A stretch of DNA of 64,000 nt. It comes from an uncultured Burkholderiales bacterium. GTDB taxonomy: Bacteria > Pseudomonadota > Gammaproteobacteria > Burkholderiales > Burkholderiaceae_C. The notes beneath the pieces are model-generated. The model was not told the origin of the DNA, searched no databases, and saw only the letters and a list, made by a program, of their open reading frames with translations. This document shows positions 48,111 through 58,827 of this stretch, in pieces. The stretch covers positions 92,287-156,286 of the forward strand of contig CAIKVH010000065.1 in NCBI GenBank assembly GCA_903830725.1, given 5' to 3'. Both the position numbers and the translations under genes were made by a program. Position 1 is the stretch's first letter; every line of letters starts with the position of its first letter.

Positions 48111-48815
48111 TTAAACAGCTCGACTAACCATGAGCTCTTTGATTTTGCCAATTGCCTTTGTTGGATTTAGTCCTTTGGGGCAAACATCAACGCAGTTCAT
48201 GATAGTGTGGCATCTGAAGAGTCTGTAAGGATCTTCAAGGTTATCTAAACGCTCAGCAGTGGCCTGATCCCTAGAGTCAGCGATGAAGCGATAGGCTTGA
48301 AGCAATCCGGCCGGGCCCACAAATTTATCTGGGTTCCACCAAAAGGATGGGCAACTCGTTGAGCAGCTCGCACACAAAATACACTCATACAGCCCATTGA
48401 GCTCATCCCTTTCCTCGGGAGACTGCAGGCGCTCCTTTTCTGGTGGAAGGGTGTCATTAACCAAATAAGGTTTGATGGAGTTGTACTGTTTAAAGAACTG
48501 CGTCATATCTACAATTAAATCGCGAACAACGGGCAATCCAGGCAAGGGCTTCAAAATAATAGTTTCAGGCAGTGTTAACAAGTTCGTCAGACAGGCGAGC
48601 CCGTTTTTGCCGTTGATATTCATCGCGTCAGATCCGCAAACACCCTCTCTACAAGAGCGTCTATATGAAATAGAAGGATCAATGGCTTTGAGTTTGATGA
48701 GAGCATCTAAGAGCATGCGCTCATTGCCTTCCAGATCAATCTCTATCGTTTGCATGTAAGGCTTCTCATCTTTTTCAGGATCGTATCGATAGATTTTGAA
48801 GGTACGTTTTTGCAT
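48111..48815 (-). CDS. sdhB: Succinate dehydrogenase iron-sulfur subunit
   Basis: Electron-transfer subunit of complex II. The N-terminal ferredoxin domain binds [2Fe-2S] through [10 protein letters not shown] and a later cysteine (GLACLTN). The C-terminal domain holds [17 protein letters not shown] and [17 protein letters not shown] for the [4Fe-4S] and [3Fe-4S] clusters. Length 234 is normal. It is 55 bases after sdhA. Confidence 0.96.
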   Translation of the reverse strand: MQKRTFKIYRYDPEKDEKPYMQTIEIDLEGNERMLLDALIKLKAIDPSISYRRSCREGVCGSDAMNINGKNGLACLTNLLTLPETIILKPLPGLPVVRDLIVDMTQFFKQYNSIKPYLVNDTLPPEKERLQSPEERDELNGLYECILCASCSTSCPSFWWNPDKFVGPAGLLQAYRFIADSRDQATAERLDNLEDPYRLFRCHTIMNCVDVCPKGLNPTKAIGKIKELMVSRAV

Positions 48816-48870
48816 ATTTGTTCTCCGTTGGAATCAGAGTAATTTGGATTGAATCAGTTGAATTTAAAAA

Positions 48871-50676
48871 TTAGAAAGTACGAACCTTTGGGGGAACGCT
48901 ATCTACGGTTAATGGGTTGAGTTGAACTGGCTTGTAGCTCAAACTGTTGTCATAGGAGTGCCAAAGTGTGTGCTTCATCCAATTTTCATCATCACGACCT
49001 AGTGGATGAATTGGATCATCTGCTAGTCGCTCATAGTCCTCAACCGTATGAGCCCCACGGCATTCATGACGAGCAGCAGCAGATTCCATTGTTGCCTGAG
49101 CACACTCAATTAAGTTATCAACCTCTAGGGCTTCAATACGAGCGGTGTTGAATACTTTAGAGGTGTCTTTTAAGCCGATGCGAGATACTCGCTCGCGAAG
49201 TTCAGCGATCTTGCGCACACCTTCATCCATACTCGCTTGGGTTCTGAATACTCCAGCGTGTAGTTGCATGGCAGCGCGCAAATCGTTGGCTACATCTTGT
49301 GAGTATTCGCCGTCCTTGGCGCTATCAAGTCTGGCTAACCGAGCAAGTGTCTTGTCAGCGGCATCGGCGGGAAGAGGTTTGTGTGATTTTGTTTTTAATG
49401 CTGTTTCGACGATATGGTTACCCGCGGCACGTCCAAATACCAGCAAATCGAGCAAGGAGTTTGTGCCGAGTCTATTGGCGCCGTGAACGCTGACGCACGA
49501 ACACTCTCCGACAGCGTATAAACCGCCCACCACTGAATTGAATTCCCGACCGTTTGGAACCACAACTTGTCCATGAACATTGGTTGGTATTCCGCCCATT
49601 TGGTAATGAATGGTTGGAACTACTGGGATCGGCTCTTTGGTGATGTCAACGTTTGCGAAATTAACGCCAATCTCGTATACAGAGGGTAAGCGTTTATGAA
49701 TTGTTTCCGCTCCCAAGTGATCAAGCTTGAGAAGCACGTGATCTTTGTTAGGCCCACAGCCTCGGCCTTCTTTAATTTCTTGGTCCATCGAGCGGGATAC
49801 GAAGTCCCTAGGTGCTAGGTCTTTGAGAGTTGGTGCATAGCGCTCCATGAAGCGTTCACCGTTGCTGTTCAATAAAATTGCCCCCTCACCTCGGCAACCC
49901 TCTGTTAACAATACACCTGCGCCGTGAACGCCAGTTGGGTGGAATTGCCAAAACTCCATGTCCTCGAGGGGAATGCCTGCGCGAGCAGCCATCCCCATAC
50001 CGTCTCCAGTATTGATAAAGGCATTGGTGGAGGCGGCGAATATTCGGCCTGCCCCACCAGTTGCTAGAAGAACAGTCTTTGCTTCGAGAATGAATACCTC
50101 GCCGGTCTCCATTTCAAGCGCGGTTACTCCAACCACATCACCTTCAGCATCTCTAATTAGGTCAAGAGCCATCCATTCGACAAAGAAGTTTGTTTTAGAT
50201 TCGATGTTTTGTTGATACAAGGTGTGGAGCATTGCATGCCCCGTTCTATCCGCAGCAGCACAGGCTCTTTGTACGGCCTTCTCGCCGTAGTTAGCAGTAT
50301 GTCCACCAAAAGGTCTTTGGTAAATGGTGCCATCTGGGTTCCTGTCAAAAGGCATACCCATGTGCTCTAACTCATAGACAACTTTAGGCGCCTCGCGACA
50401 CATAAATTCGATTGCGTCTTGGTCTCCTAACCAATCCGAACCTTTGATCGTGTCATAAAAGTGGTAGTGCCAATTGTCCTCTGACATGTTCCCAAGTGAA
50501 GCACCAATGCCCCCTTGAGCAGCCACAGTGTGTGAGCGTGTCGGAAAGACTTTAGACAACACGGCAACGTTCAAACCAGCGCGTGAGAGTTGCAGTGATG
50601 CTCTCATTCCAGAGCCACCCGCACCCACAATTACGACGTCAAAGCGGCGGCGGGGTATCGTTGAGGATTTCGTCAT
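48871..50676 (-). CDS. sdhA: Succinate dehydrogenase flavoprotein subunit
   Basis: Catalytic subunit oxidising succinate to fumarate. The start at ATG 50676 lies two bases after the sdhD stop and gives 601 residues (MTKSSTIPRRR); longer readings run through sdhD. The FAD loop is VIVGAGGSGMRA and the flavin-linked histidine is His49 in RSHTVAAQGG. Active-site segments HPTGVHGAGVLLTEGCRGEG and a C-terminal HECRGAH are intact. Confidence 0.96.
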   Translation of the reverse strand: MTKSSTIPRRRFDVVIVGAGGSGMRASLQLSRAGLNVAVLSKVFPTRSHTVAAQGGIGASLGNMSEDNWHYHFYDTIKGSDWLGDQDAIEFMCREAPKVVYELEHMGMPFDRNPDGTIYQRPFGGHTANYGEKAVQRACAAADRTGHAMLHTLYQQNIESKTNFFVEWMALDLIRDAEGDVVGVTALEMETGEVFILEAKTVLLATGGAGRIFAASTNAFINTGDGMGMAARAGIPLEDMEFWQFHPTGVHGAGVLLTEGCRGEGAILLNSNGERFMERYAPTLKDLAPRDFVSRSMDQEIKEGRGCGPNKDHVLLKLDHLGAETIHKRLPSVYEIGVNFANVDITKEPIPVVPTIHYQMGGIPTNVHGQVVVPNGREFNSVVGGLYAVGECSCVSVHGANRLGTNSLLDLLVFGRAAGNHIVETALKTKSHKPLPADAADKTLARLARLDSAKDGEYSQDVANDLRAAMQLHAGVFRTQASMDEGVRKIAELRERVSRIGLKDTSKVFNTARIEALEVDNLIECAQATMESAAARHECRGAHTVEDYERLADDPIHPLGRDDENWMKHTLWHSYDNSLSYKPVQLNPLTVDSVPPKVRTF

Positions 50677-50678
50677 TT

Positions 50679-51044
50679 TCAAAGTCTCCAAAGAACTTGG
50701 ATAGCCCAACCTGCACAGGCGAGCAACCACACAATAGTAAAAATTTGTAGAAATAATCTGAGACCTGTGGGCTTGATGTAGTCCATCCAAATGTCTCTCA
50801 TTCCAACCCAAACGTGATAGATCAGGGCCAAAATCGTAGCGAAAGTGAGTGCCTTCATCCACTGCGCACTAAAGATTGCGGCCCAAGTGTCATAGCCAAT
50901 TTCACCACTGGTGAAGATAATTTGAACCAAAATTAAAGCTGTTAGAAGAGCAATCAAAGCTGCGGTGACGCGCTGGGCAAGCCAGTCACGTAAACCGTAA
51001 TGTGCTCCAACCACAATCCGTTTAGAACCAAAATTGACGGACAT
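50679..51044 (-). CDS. sdhD: Succinate dehydrogenase membrane anchor subunit SdhD
   Basis: Hydrophobic anchor (121 residues, three membrane helices at about 28-45, 62-82 and 95-117) that binds heme b and ubiquinone with SdhC. HYGLRDWLAQRVTA precedes the first helix and HVWVGMRDIWMDY holds the conserved histidine/aspartate end of the second. It is 14 bases after sdhC. Confidence 0.93.
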   Translation of the reverse strand: MSVNFGSKRIVVGAHYGLRDWLAQRVTAALIALLTALILVQIIFTSGEIGYDTWAAIFSAQWMKALTFATILALIYHVWVGMRDIWMDYIKPTGLRLFLQIFTIVWLLACAGWAIQVLWRL

Positions 51045-51058
51045 TTGCAGTACTCCTA

Positions 51059-51490
51059 TTAGTAAAGACCGAATAACTTAGCCCCAAGTATTACCGTGAG
51101 GCCAATACTGAGGGTTAAAACAAAAATCGCTGAGGACCTACCGAACTCCTTCGTTACTGAGTGCGTAGCGTCCATATACAAGTGGCGAATTCCTGCAATG
51201 AGATGATGTAAAAAAGCCCAAATCAGGCCAAGTGTTATGAGTTGGATCAAGAACCCAGGGAAGATCCAAAGGCCAGCTACGAAGGCTGATTTGAATTTCA
51301 AAAATGAAATTTCAGATGAAACTGAAGTGTCAAACAGCCAAATGATGAATGGCAATAACAAGAACATGAAAGCCCCGCTCACTCTGTGCAGGATGGAGAC
51401 CCAACCAGCGGGGGGTAGTCTATAGGTGGGCAAATCAACGAAAGCATTGATATTTCGAAACTCTGGTTTATTACGGTGTAATTCGCTCAT
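51059..51490 (-). CDS. sdhC: Succinate dehydrogenase cytochrome b556 subunit SdhC
   Basis: Membrane subunit of 143 residues with three hydrophobic helices. RPPAGWVSILHRVSGAFMF-like start (here YRLPPAGWVSILHRVSG) contains the quinone-site serine and arginine region, and FLHHLIAGIRHLYMD contains the heme-ligand histidine. First structural gene of the sdh run, 128 bases after the GntR gene. Confidence 0.94.
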   Translation of the reverse strand: MSELHRNKPEFRNINAFVDLPTYRLPPAGWVSILHRVSGAFMFLLLPFIIWLFDTSVSSEISFLKFKSAFVAGLWIFPGFLIQLITLGLIWAFLHHLIAGIRHLYMDATHSVTKEFGRSSAIFVLTLSIGLTVILGAKLFGLY

Positions 51491-51618
51491 GAATAACTCT
51501 TTCTGGTTTGTTGCACTTTTAATGGAATGGAGTAGATGTAACGGAAATTAAATCAAAGTTTGGAGACGATTTTATTGCAATGGCATTAGAAATGTTGAAA
51601 CGGGCTAATTAAAACCGT

Positions 51619-52467
51619 TTAGTTTAGTTCGTTTCTGTAGTGGCAATCAACTGTTAAATAAAGACCTTGCCTAAACTCCATGGGTGTGTTGTTGTAGGTA
51701 AATGCTGTTCGCTCTACGCTCAGAACCGCGGTGTTGGTTGAAATTTCAAGAAGTTTTGCCTGAACTGGATCGGGCAAGATGGCCTTGATCCGCTCATCGG
51801 CTTTAACCATTTTTACGCCAAAAGCGGATTCAAAGAAGGCATACATGGGGCCGTGATAGTCCCTTAACCTTTCCGCGGTGAGCCCCGCAAAGGAGTGTCC
51901 GGGGAGCCAAATGTCTTCCAAAATTGTAGCGATGCCTGAGAAAGCCAACACCCTTCTCAAGCAAAGGACAGCATCATTTTCGGTGAGCTTCAGCGCCTTG
52001 GCCACTTGTTCACTCGCAAAGGTTTGTTTGCACGCAATGATTCTTCTCTCGGCTGAGGCTTTATTTAGTGGGTCCTCTGAGTCGGGCATTAGTTTTAGAA
52101 ATCGGTACTGCACCCTTTCCTCGAGGTGAGTAGCCACGAAGGTGCCAACCCCTTGGCGCCTTATGAGTATGTTGTCCGCGGCTAGCTCATCTATGGCTTT
52201 TCGAACAGTGCCTTGGCTCACCTGAAAACGTTCTGCCAAATCCATTTCACTGGGAATAACTTCCCCAGGTTGCCACTCGGCATCTTGCAAACTTTGAAGC
52301 AGCAATTCTTTTATCTGTTGATATAAGGGACTGAACGCGGGTAAATTGGCAGAGTTTTTGGTAATCTCGATCTTTTTTGTTGGTAAGTGCTTACTACTTA
52401 CGAAAGATTCATTATCAGAGGATTTGGTTGCAATTGTTTGAGTGCTATTTTTGACTTGAGCAGACAT
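51619..52467 (-). CDS. GntR/HutC-family transcription regulator
   Basis: A 282-residue regulator. A polar N-terminal tail of ~40 residues precedes a winged helix (about 45-112: PLYQQIKELLLQSL, then PSEMDLAERFQVSQGTVRKA), followed by a UTRA ligand-binding domain (about 125-280). It lies upstream of sdhC on the same strand and divergent from mdh, a constant position in Burkholderiales, suggesting control of this TCA block by a small metabolite. A matching inverted repeat lies in the divergent control region. Confidence 0.88.
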   Translation of the reverse strand: MSAQVKNSTQTIATKSSDNESFVSSKHLPTKKIEITKNSANLPAFSPLYQQIKELLLQSLQDAEWQPGEVIPSEMDLAERFQVSQGTVRKAIDELAADNILIRRQGVGTFVATHLEERVQYRFLKLMPDSEDPLNKASAERRIIACKQTFASEQVAKALKLTENDAVLCLRRVLAFSGIATILEDIWLPGHSFAGLTAERLRDYHGPMYAFFESAFGVKMVKADERIKAILPDPVQAKLLEISTNTAVLSVERTAFTYNNTPMEFRQGLYLTVDCHYRNELN

Positions 52468-52529
52468 AAGGTAACAATTGCAGGTAATGGGGTGGATGGG
52501 TATTTAAAAAACTATTCTTAGCGATATCA

Positions 52530-52552
52530 TATCTTCTATAAGACAGAAGATA
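52530..52552. promoter_or_regulatory. Inverted-repeat operator candidate between the GntR gene and mdh
   Basis: TATCTTCT (52530-52537) and AGAAGATA (52545-52552) are perfect 8-bp arms separated by seven bases. The site lies 62 bases from the GntR start and 81 from the mdh start. Spacing and symmetry fit a dimeric GntR-family regulator; binding by the neighbouring regulator is inference. Confidence 0.55.
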
Positions 52553-52633
52553 AAGTAGATTTTAAGGGTTTTCCAGAGTAAACTGCTCAAATAGTCTTTT
52601 TTAATTTCATTTTTAAATTTTCTGGAGTTTTGC

Positions 52634-53620
52634 ATGAGTAAAAAACCTGTTCGCGTGGCGATTACTGGGGCTGCTGGTCAAATTGGTTATGCCTTATTGT
52701 TCCGAATTGCCTCTGGCGAAATGCTTGGAAAAGATCAGCCTGTGATTTTGCAGATGCTGGAAATTCCAGATGAAAAAGCTCAAAAGGCCCTCAAAGGGGT
52801 GATGATGGAGTTAGAAGATTGTGCCTTCCCTTTGTTGGCCGGAATGGAAGCTCATTCAGATCCGGTTCATGGATTCAAAGACACAGATTACGCTTTATTA
52901 GTGGGTGCAAGACCCAGAGGTCCTGGTATGGAGAGAGCAGATTTGCTCGCCGCAAATGCTCAAATATTTACTGCGCAGGGAAAAGCTTTGAATGCTTCCG
53001 CAAGTCGCAACGTTAAAGTTTTGGTTGTTGGAAATCCTGCTAACACCAACTCATACATTGCTATGAAAAGCGCTCCAGATTTAAACCGCAAAAACTTTAC
53101 GGCTATGCTGCGCTTGGATCACAACCGGGCTGCGAGTCAGATTGCTGCCAAGACAGGTATGGCAGTAGCAGATATTGAAAAATTATGTGTTTGGGGTAAT
53201 CACTCTCCAACTATGTATGCAGACTACAGATTCGCAACGATTGGGGGTAAATCTGTTAAAGACATGATTAACGATCAGGAATGGAACGCCAACACATTCT
53301 TGCCAACCGTTGGTAAAAGAGGCGCTGCCATTATCGAAGCGCGTGGACTATCCTCTGCTGCATCAGCTGCTAACGCGGCAATAGATCACATGCGTGACTG
53401 GGCTTTGGGAACAAACGGTAAGTGGGTAACTATGGGTATTCCATCTGACGGTTGGTACGGTATTCCCAAGGATACGATGTTTGGATTTCCAGTCACCTGT
53501 GAAGCTGGTGCCTATAAAGTGGTGGAAGGCTTGGCCATCGACGAATTCAGCCAAACATGCATCAACAAAACATTGAAGGAACTTCAAGACGAGCAGGCAG
53601 GTGTTGCGCACCTACTGTAA
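52634..53620 (+). CDS. mdh: Malate dehydrogenase
   Basis: NAD-dependent oxidation of malate to oxaloacetate. The nucleotide loop GAAGQIGY is at residues 12-19; catalytic Asp/His appear in [10 protein letters not shown] and WGNHSPTMY. The 328 residues and sequence are of the cytosolic-like type used by betaproteobacteria. CTGGAG precedes the ATG. Convergent regulation with sdh is suggested by the shared divergent region. Confidence 0.96.
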   Translation: MSKKPVRVAITGAAGQIGYALLFRIASGEMLGKDQPVILQMLEIPDEKAQKALKGVMMELEDCAFPLLAGMEAHSDPVHGFKDTDYALLVGARPRGPGMERADLLAANAQIFTAQGKALNASASRNVKVLVVGNPANTNSYIAMKSAPDLNRKNFTAMLRLDHNRAASQIAAKTGMAVADIEKLCVWGNHSPTMYADYRFATIGGKSVKDMINDQEWNANTFLPTVGKRGAAIIEARGLSSAASAANAAIDHMRDWALGTNGKWVTMGIPSDGWYGIPKDTMFGFPVTCEAGAYKVVEGLAIDEFSQTCINKTLKELQDEQAGVAHLL

Positions 53621-53626
53621 TTAATC

Positions 53627-54619
53627 ATGAGCCAACACCACCCTAGGGACATACTAGAGCCCGCTCAAGCCGGTCAAATTAAGATTCCGGTTTGTGACCA
53701 CTACTGTGGGGTGGAGGCTCGGATGAAGAAAAGCATTTCACTTCAAGAGCAGATGACAGCGGAGTTTGGACTCTGTGTTTTTGATGTCACTCTTGACTGT
53801 GAAGACGGGGCCCCCGTTGGAGGTGAACTCGAGCACGCTCAAATGGTAACTGAGTTCATCCTTGCGGCAAAGCCTCAAGCCAGGATCGGCGTGCGAGTGC
53901 ATCCCATACATCACCCGAGTTTCGAGCAAGATGTATTAACCATACTCAAAACCGCAGGGCGTAGGGTGAGTCACCTTATGCTGCCAAAGGTGGACACGCT
54001 TGAGGAACTCACGCAGGCTTTGCATCATGTTAACGAGGCTGGAGGTGCGCACACTCCGATACACATATTAGTTGAATCCCCTAAGGGGATCGCAAATGTT
54101 TATGAAATGGCCTCCCACCCCAGAGTTCACTCCATAAGTTTTGGAGTGATGGATTTTGTATCCACTCACGCGGGTGCAATTCCAGCGAGTGCAATGGATA
54201 TTGAAGGTCAATTTACACACCCGTTAGTACTTAGGGCGAAGATGGAAATCGCTGAGGCTTGCCACGCAAACGGTAAGGTACCCTCACACTGCGTTGTCAC
54301 TGAGTTTAAAAATACACAGGCTTTGGCAAATGCTGCTCGCAAAGCAAGTCAGAGTCTTGGCTTTACGCGTATGTGGAGCATACATCCCGACCAAATTAGA
54401 CCCATCATAGAAGCATTCGCACCCCAGGCAGAGGAGCTCGAGCGAGCAGTTGAAATTATTTTGATGGCCCAACAAGCCGATTGGGCCCCCATATCCTTTC
54501 AGCAACAACTCCACGATCGGGCGAGCTATCGATTTTTCTGGAACGTCCTCGAAAAGGCGCACGCCACTGGGCGGGTATTGCCTATTGAAATAAAACACTT
54601 ATTCGATGAGAATGCCTAA
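53627..54619 (+). CDS. CitE-like CoA ester lyase (HpcH/HpaI family)
   Basis: TIM-barrel aldolase/lyase of 330 residues. Metal and substrate motifs are VTLDCEDGAPVGGE, HLMLPKVDTLEEL, VESPKGIANV and SFGVMDFVSTHAG. Related proteins are malyl-CoA or citramalyl-CoA lyases or thioesterases; which is not decidable here. It begins six bases after mdh and is a regular member of the mdh-acnB block in Burkholderiales. Confidence 0.85.
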   Translation: MSQHHPRDILEPAQAGQIKIPVCDHYCGVEARMKKSISLQEQMTAEFGLCVFDVTLDCEDGAPVGGELEHAQMVTEFILAAKPQARIGVRVHPIHHPSFEQDVLTILKTAGRRVSHLMLPKVDTLEELTQALHHVNEAGGAHTPIHILVESPKGIANVYEMASHPRVHSISFGVMDFVSTHAGAIPASAMDIEGQFTHPLVLRAKMEIAEACHANGKVPSHCVVTEFKNTQALANAARKASQSLGFTRMWSIHPDQIRPIIEAFAPQAEELERAVEIILMAQQADWAPISFQQQLHDRASYRFFWNVLEKAHATGRVLPIEIKHLFDENA

Positions 54620-54640
54620 CTCACTGTAGGAGCATAAAAA

Positions 54641-55096
54641 GTGAAGCAATTTATTATTACAACAGCAATCACGCTAGGCATTGTTTTCGCTGCCCAAGGA
54701 CAAAGTACTCAACAATCAAGTGCAGCACTCAAATCGACTGATTTGACTTCCCTATCCGAACAGGTTCACACGGGCAGGATGCCATGCGAGTTGGGTCAAT
54801 CGGTCCACATTGAGATGGATCGTCGCTCCCCCAACCAGTTTTATTTGGACTTCAAAAGCGAGCGGTATCACTTATCTCCCGTTAAAACCTCTACTGGAGC
54901 GATTCGCTTAGAAGATGAGATTAACGGAGCAGTTTGGATACAGTTGGCCAATAAATCAATGCTCATGAACAGCAAATTAGGTCAGCGGTTGGCGGATGAG
55001 TGCAAAAGCCCAGCGCAAGTAGCGGTGTCAGAGGCTATGAAATCAGCGCCGCCAATCAATATTCTTGACCCTCAACCGTCTTTAGCGCGCAAATAA
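54641..55096 (+). CDS. Exported protein of unknown function between citE-like gene and acnB
   Basis: A 151-residue protein starting with GTG at 54641, with GTAGGAG upstream. A signal peptide (residues 1-20, MKQFIITTAITLG start) is followed by a Gln/Ser-rich linker and a small domain with two cysteines (Cys49 in GRMPCELG and Cys121 in ADECKSP) that could form a periplasmic disulfide. The beta-rich middle (QFYLDFKSERYHLSP) resembles lysozyme-inhibitor-like folds only loosely. Function unknown; its fixed place in a TCA cluster is unexplained. Confidence 0.75.
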   Translation: MKQFIITTAITLGIVFAAQGQSTQQSSAALKSTDLTSLSEQVHTGRMPCELGQSVHIEMDRRSPNQFYLDFKSERYHLSPVKTSTGAIRLEDEINGAVWIQLANKSMLMNSKLGQRLADECKSPAQVAVSEAMKSAPPINILDPQPSLARK

Positions 55097-55167
55097 ATTA
55101 CCACTTGCGCGGGTACAGATTTTTTGAATTGTTTTTATTTTTTTTGTAATTTGTTAGGAGATAGATT

Positions 55168-57753
55168 ATGTTGTCGGCTTATCGTGATCATTTAAAAGAG
55201 CGTGCTGCACTGGGAATTCCGCCCCTGCCTTTAACTGCCCATCAGACTGCAGAGTTGATTGAGTTACTTAAAGCACCCCCTAAAGGTGAAGAGGCAACTT
55301 TAGTTGAGTTGATTACTCACCGAGTCCCCGCAGGTGTAGACGACGCCGCTAAAGTAAAGGCATCTTTTTTGGCTGCAGTAGCAAAAGGGACGCAACCATG
55401 CGCGTTGATCTCCAAAGCAAAAGCAACTGAGCTCTTGAGTACGATGCTGGGGGGCTACAACCTGACCCCGCTGATTGATCTGTTAGATGACAAAGAGATG
55501 GGCCCCATTGCTGCTGACGGATTGAAGAAAACACTTTTAATGTTTGATCAATTTCATGACGTTAAAGAAAAGGCAGATAAGGGAAACCAAAACGCAAAAA
55601 ATGTAATTCAAAGCTGGGCCGATGCAGAGTGGTTCACCTCGCGCCCTGAGCTTGCAAAGAGCATTAAGCTCACAGTCCTTAAAGTTACGGGTGAGACCAA
55701 TACGGATGATCTCTCCCCTGCGCCGGATGCATGGAGCAGACCGGATATTCCTTTGCATGCGTTGGCCATGCTGAAAAACAAACGCGATGGAATTACCCCC
55801 GAGGAAGACGGTAAGAGGGGGCCTGTTAAATTTATCGAGGATTTGCGTGCTAAAGGTAATTTAGTCGCCTATGTGGGCGACGTTGTTGGCACTGGATCTT
55901 CACGTAAATCAGCTACAAACAGTGTTCTATGGTTTACGGGTGAAGATATTCCTTATGTACCCAATAAGAGGTTTGGTGGAGTTTGTCTTGGCAACAAAAT
56001 AGCGCCAATTTTTTACAACACCATGGAAGATGCTGGTGCTTTGCCAATAGAGCTTGATGTTAGCCAAATGAATATGGGTGATGAAATTGAGCTTAGACCT
56101 TATGAGGGCAAAGCACTAAAGGGCGGTAAAGTTATCGCTGAGTTCCAAGTTAAGAGCGAAGTATTGTTTGACGAAGTTCGTGCAGGCGGACGCATTCCTT
56201 TAATTATTGGTCGCGGATTGACAGCTAAAGCGCGTGAAGCTTTAGGTCTTCCTACTTCTACTTTATTTAGGTTGCCTAAAGTACCAGCTCAAACTTCACA
56301 CGGTTTCACACTCGCTCAAAAGATGGTTGGACGAGCCTGCGGTTTGCCAGAAGGCAAGGGGGTACTTCCAGGTACTTACTGTGAACCGCGGATGACTTCT
56401 GTGGGCTCTCAAGACACGACAGGACCGATGACACGTGATGAGTTAAAGGATTTGGCTTGTTTAGGTTTTTCCTCAGACCTAGTCATGCAATCTTTTTGCC
56501 ATACCGCTGCTTATCCAAAGCCGGTTGATGTAAAGATGCATCATGAGTTGCCTGATTTCATCAGCACTCGCGGCGGTATCTCACTGAAGCCCGGAGACGG
56601 CATTATTCACTCATGGCTTAACAGAATGCTTTTGCCGGATACAGTAGGAACCGGGGGAGACAGTCATACGCGTTTCCCGATTGGGATTAGCTTTCCTGCA
56701 GGTTCTGGTTTAGTTGCATTTGCTGCGGCAACGGGAGTGATGCCGCTTGATATGCCTGAGTCTGTTTTGGTCCGCTTTAAAGGCAAAATGCAGCCTGGAG
56801 TTACGCTAAGAGATTTGGTGCACGCCATTCCTCTTTACGCTATCAAGCAAGGGTTGTTGACGGTTGAGAAAAAGGGAAAGAAAAATATTTTCTCAGGTCG
56901 AATTCTTGAAATTGAAGGCCTCTCAGATCTAAAGGTTGAACAGGCATTTGAATTATCTGACGCATCTGCTGAGCGCTCTGCAGCGGGTTGTACAGTACAT
57001 TTAAACAAAGAACCCATCATTGAATACATCCACAGCAATATAGTTTTACTCAAAAACATGATTGCGCAAGGCTACAGTGATGCAAGAACAATTACACGTC
57101 GTATCCAGGCAATGGAAGCATGGCTTAAGAAACCAGATCTGCTGCAAGCCGATAAGGACGCTCAGTACACGGCGGTCATAGAGATTGATTTGGCTGAAAT
57201 TGTTGAACCTATTGTGTGTTGCCCCAATGATCCAGATGATGCTAAAACGTTATCAGATGTTGCAGGTCAAAAAATTGATGAAGTCTTCATCGGCTCTTGC
57301 ATGACAAATATCGGACACTTCCGTGCGGCCTCGAAGCTCTTAGAGGGTAAGCGCGACATTCCAGTTAAACTGTGGATGGCACCGCCTACCAAGATGGACG
57401 CTGAGCAATTAACTCTAGAAGGTCATTACGGCGTATTTGGCGCTGCCGGTGCACGTATGGAGATGCCGGGCTGTTCTTTGTGTATGGGTAACCAAGCGCA
57501 GGTGAAGGAGGGAGCAACTGTAATGTCCACCAGCACGCGTAACTTCCCCAACCGTTTGGGTAAAAACACGAACGTCTATTTAGGCTCTGCTGAGTTATCT
57601 TCTGTTGCCTCCAAGCTTGGAAGGATTCCGACAAAGGCCGAGTATTTGACTGACATTGGTGTGCTCAGTGCAAATGAGAAATCAATTTATAAATATTTGA
57701 ATTTCGACCAAATCGATGAGTACAAGGATGTGGCTGCTCACGTTGCATCTTAA
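55168..57753 (+). CDS. acnB: Aconitate hydratase B
   Basis: Bifunctional aconitase B converting citrate to isocitrate (and 2-methylaconitate to 2-methylisocitrate). The 861 residues carry an N-terminal HEAT-like domain, then the swivel domain ([16 protein letters not shown]), and the catalytic part with cluster cysteines in [13 protein letters not shown] and [11 protein letters not shown]. Free of internal stops and of normal length. It ends the mdh run and is followed by a strong terminator. Confidence 0.97.
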   Translation: MLSAYRDHLKERAALGIPPLPLTAHQTAELIELLKAPPKGEEATLVELITHRVPAGVDDAAKVKASFLAAVAKGTQPCALISKAKATELLSTMLGGYNLTPLIDLLDDKEMGPIAADGLKKTLLMFDQFHDVKEKADKGNQNAKNVIQSWADAEWFTSRPELAKSIKLTVLKVTGETNTDDLSPAPDAWSRPDIPLHALAMLKNKRDGITPEEDGKRGPVKFIEDLRAKGNLVAYVGDVVGTGSSRKSATNSVLWFTGEDIPYVPNKRFGGVCLGNKIAPIFYNTMEDAGALPIELDVSQMNMGDEIELRPYEGKALKGGKVIAEFQVKSEVLFDEVRAGGRIPLIIGRGLTAKAREALGLPTSTLFRLPKVPAQTSHGFTLAQKMVGRACGLPEGKGVLPGTYCEPRMTSVGSQDTTGPMTRDELKDLACLGFSSDLVMQSFCHTAAYPKPVDVKMHHELPDFISTRGGISLKPGDGIIHSWLNRMLLPDTVGTGGDSHTRFPIGISFPAGSGLVAFAAATGVMPLDMPESVLVRFKGKMQPGVTLRDLVHAIPLYAIKQGLLTVEKKGKKNIFSGRILEIEGLSDLKVEQAFELSDASAERSAAGCTVHLNKEPIIEYIHSNIVLLKNMIAQGYSDARTITRRIQAMEAWLKKPDLLQADKDAQYTAVIEIDLAEIVEPIVCCPNDPDDAKTLSDVAGQKIDEVFIGSCMTNIGHFRAASKLLEGKRDIPVKLWMAPPTKMDAEQLTLEGHYGVFGAAGARMEMPGCSLCMGNQAQVKEGATVMSTSTRNFPNRLGKNTNVYLGSAELSSVASKLGRIPTKAEYLTDIGVLSANEKSIYKYLNFDQIDEYKDVAAHVAS

Positions 57754-57790
57754 TTCTTAAACGCAGAGGGTCTTGTAAGACCCCTGCTTC

Positions 57791-57833
57791 AAAAAAGGAG
57801 GCCAATGCCGTGTGCACTGGACTCCTTTTTTTT
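57791..57833 (+). terminator. Strong, probably bidirectional terminator between acnB and guaC
   Basis: AAAAAAGGAG (57791-57800) pairs with CTCCTTTTTT (57822-57831); an inner CCA/TGG and GC/GC extend the stem. The A and T tracts make it act on both strands, serving acnB and the convergent guaC. A smaller GGGTCT/AGACCC hairpin lies just before it. Confidence 0.9.
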
Positions 57834-57849
57834 GCATTCTCTAAAGCTA

Positions 57850-58827
57850 TTACATCAGCAGGTGCTCCCCTGCGTTGTCGCCGCCAAGGGTTACATAGTT
57901 CACACGCCTAATATCCATAAGTTTTAGACCTCCTGCATAGGATATAGAGCTTTGAATATCTTCTTGCATTTCTCGAAGGGTATCTTTTAAATGGCCTTTG
58001 ATGGGTTCCAAAATGCGCTTACCTTCAACGTGCTTGTACTCACCTTTGTTAAAGTCGCTAGCACTGCCGTAATACTCTTTATACCTTTTGCCGTCAACCT
58101 CAACGGTTTGGCCAGGACTCTCCTCATGCCCAGCAAGCATGGAGCCAATCATGATCATGGTTGCACCAAAGCGTATGCTCTTGGCAATGTCACCGTGTTC
58201 ACGGATACCACCATCAGCAATGATGGGTTTGGTGGCGACTCGTGCACACCACTTAAGAGCTGAGAGCTGCCAACCTCCTGTACCAAAGCCAGTTTTTATT
58301 TTAGTAATACAAACCTTCCCTGGACCGATGCCGACCTTGGTTGCATCTGCACCCCAGTTCTCTAAGTCGATGACTGCCTCGGGAGTGCCTACATTTCCAG
58401 CAATGATGAAAGATTTGGGGAGTTTGGTTTTTAGATAGGCGATCATTTTTTGCACCGTATCGGAATGGCCGTGCGCAATATCAATGGTTATAAACTCTGG
58501 GCTTAGACCCAAGGCCACTAATTGATCAACGAGTTTGTAGTCTGCCTCCTTGACCCCAAGTGAGATTGAGGCAAAGAGGTTTTTACTTTTCATCGACTTG
58601 ATAAATTTGATGCAGTCCAAATCAAATCGGTGCATGACGTAAAAATATCCGTTTTCCGCAAGCCACTGACAAATTGGCTCATCCACAACGGTTTTCATAT
58701 TTGCGGGAACAACGGGAATTTTAAAGTTGTGACCACCCAAGGTCACGGAGGAGTCACATTGAGAGCGACTCTCGACTCTGCATTTTCTAGGCAGAAGAAG
58801 GATGTTTTCGTAATCAAATATTTCCAT
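57850..58827 (-). CDS. guaC: GMP reductase (GuaC2 type)
   Basis: Reductively deaminates GMP to IMP, balancing purine pools. The IMPDH-family barrel has catalytic Cys173 in GPGKVCITK, the [10 protein letters not shown] segment and the C-terminal SSISYAGG. At 325 residues with no CBS domain it closely resembles the compact form known from Firmicutes such as Staphylococcus, rather than the 347-residue E. coli form. It is convergent to acnB. Confidence 0.93.
   Translation of the reverse strand: MEIFDYENILLLPRKCRVESRSQCDSSVTLGGHNFKIPVVPANMKTVVDEPICQWLAENGYFYVMHRFDLDCIKFIKSMKSKNLFASISLGVKEADYKLVDQLVALGLSPEFITIDIAHGHSDTVQKMIAYLKTKLPKSFIIAGNVGTPEAVIDLENWGADATKVGIGPGKVCITKIKTGFGTGGWQLSALKWCARVATKPIIADGGIREHGDIAKSIRFGATMIMIGSMLAGHEESPGQTVEVDGKRYKEYYGSASDFNKGEYKHVEGKRILEPIKGHLKDTLREMQEDIQSSISYAGGLKLMDIRRVNYVTLGGDNAGEHLLM

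Noticed and set aside
50677..50862. 62-residue extension of SdhA
   Set aside because: It would overlap sdhD completely in another frame; ATG at 50676 directly follows the sdhD stop.
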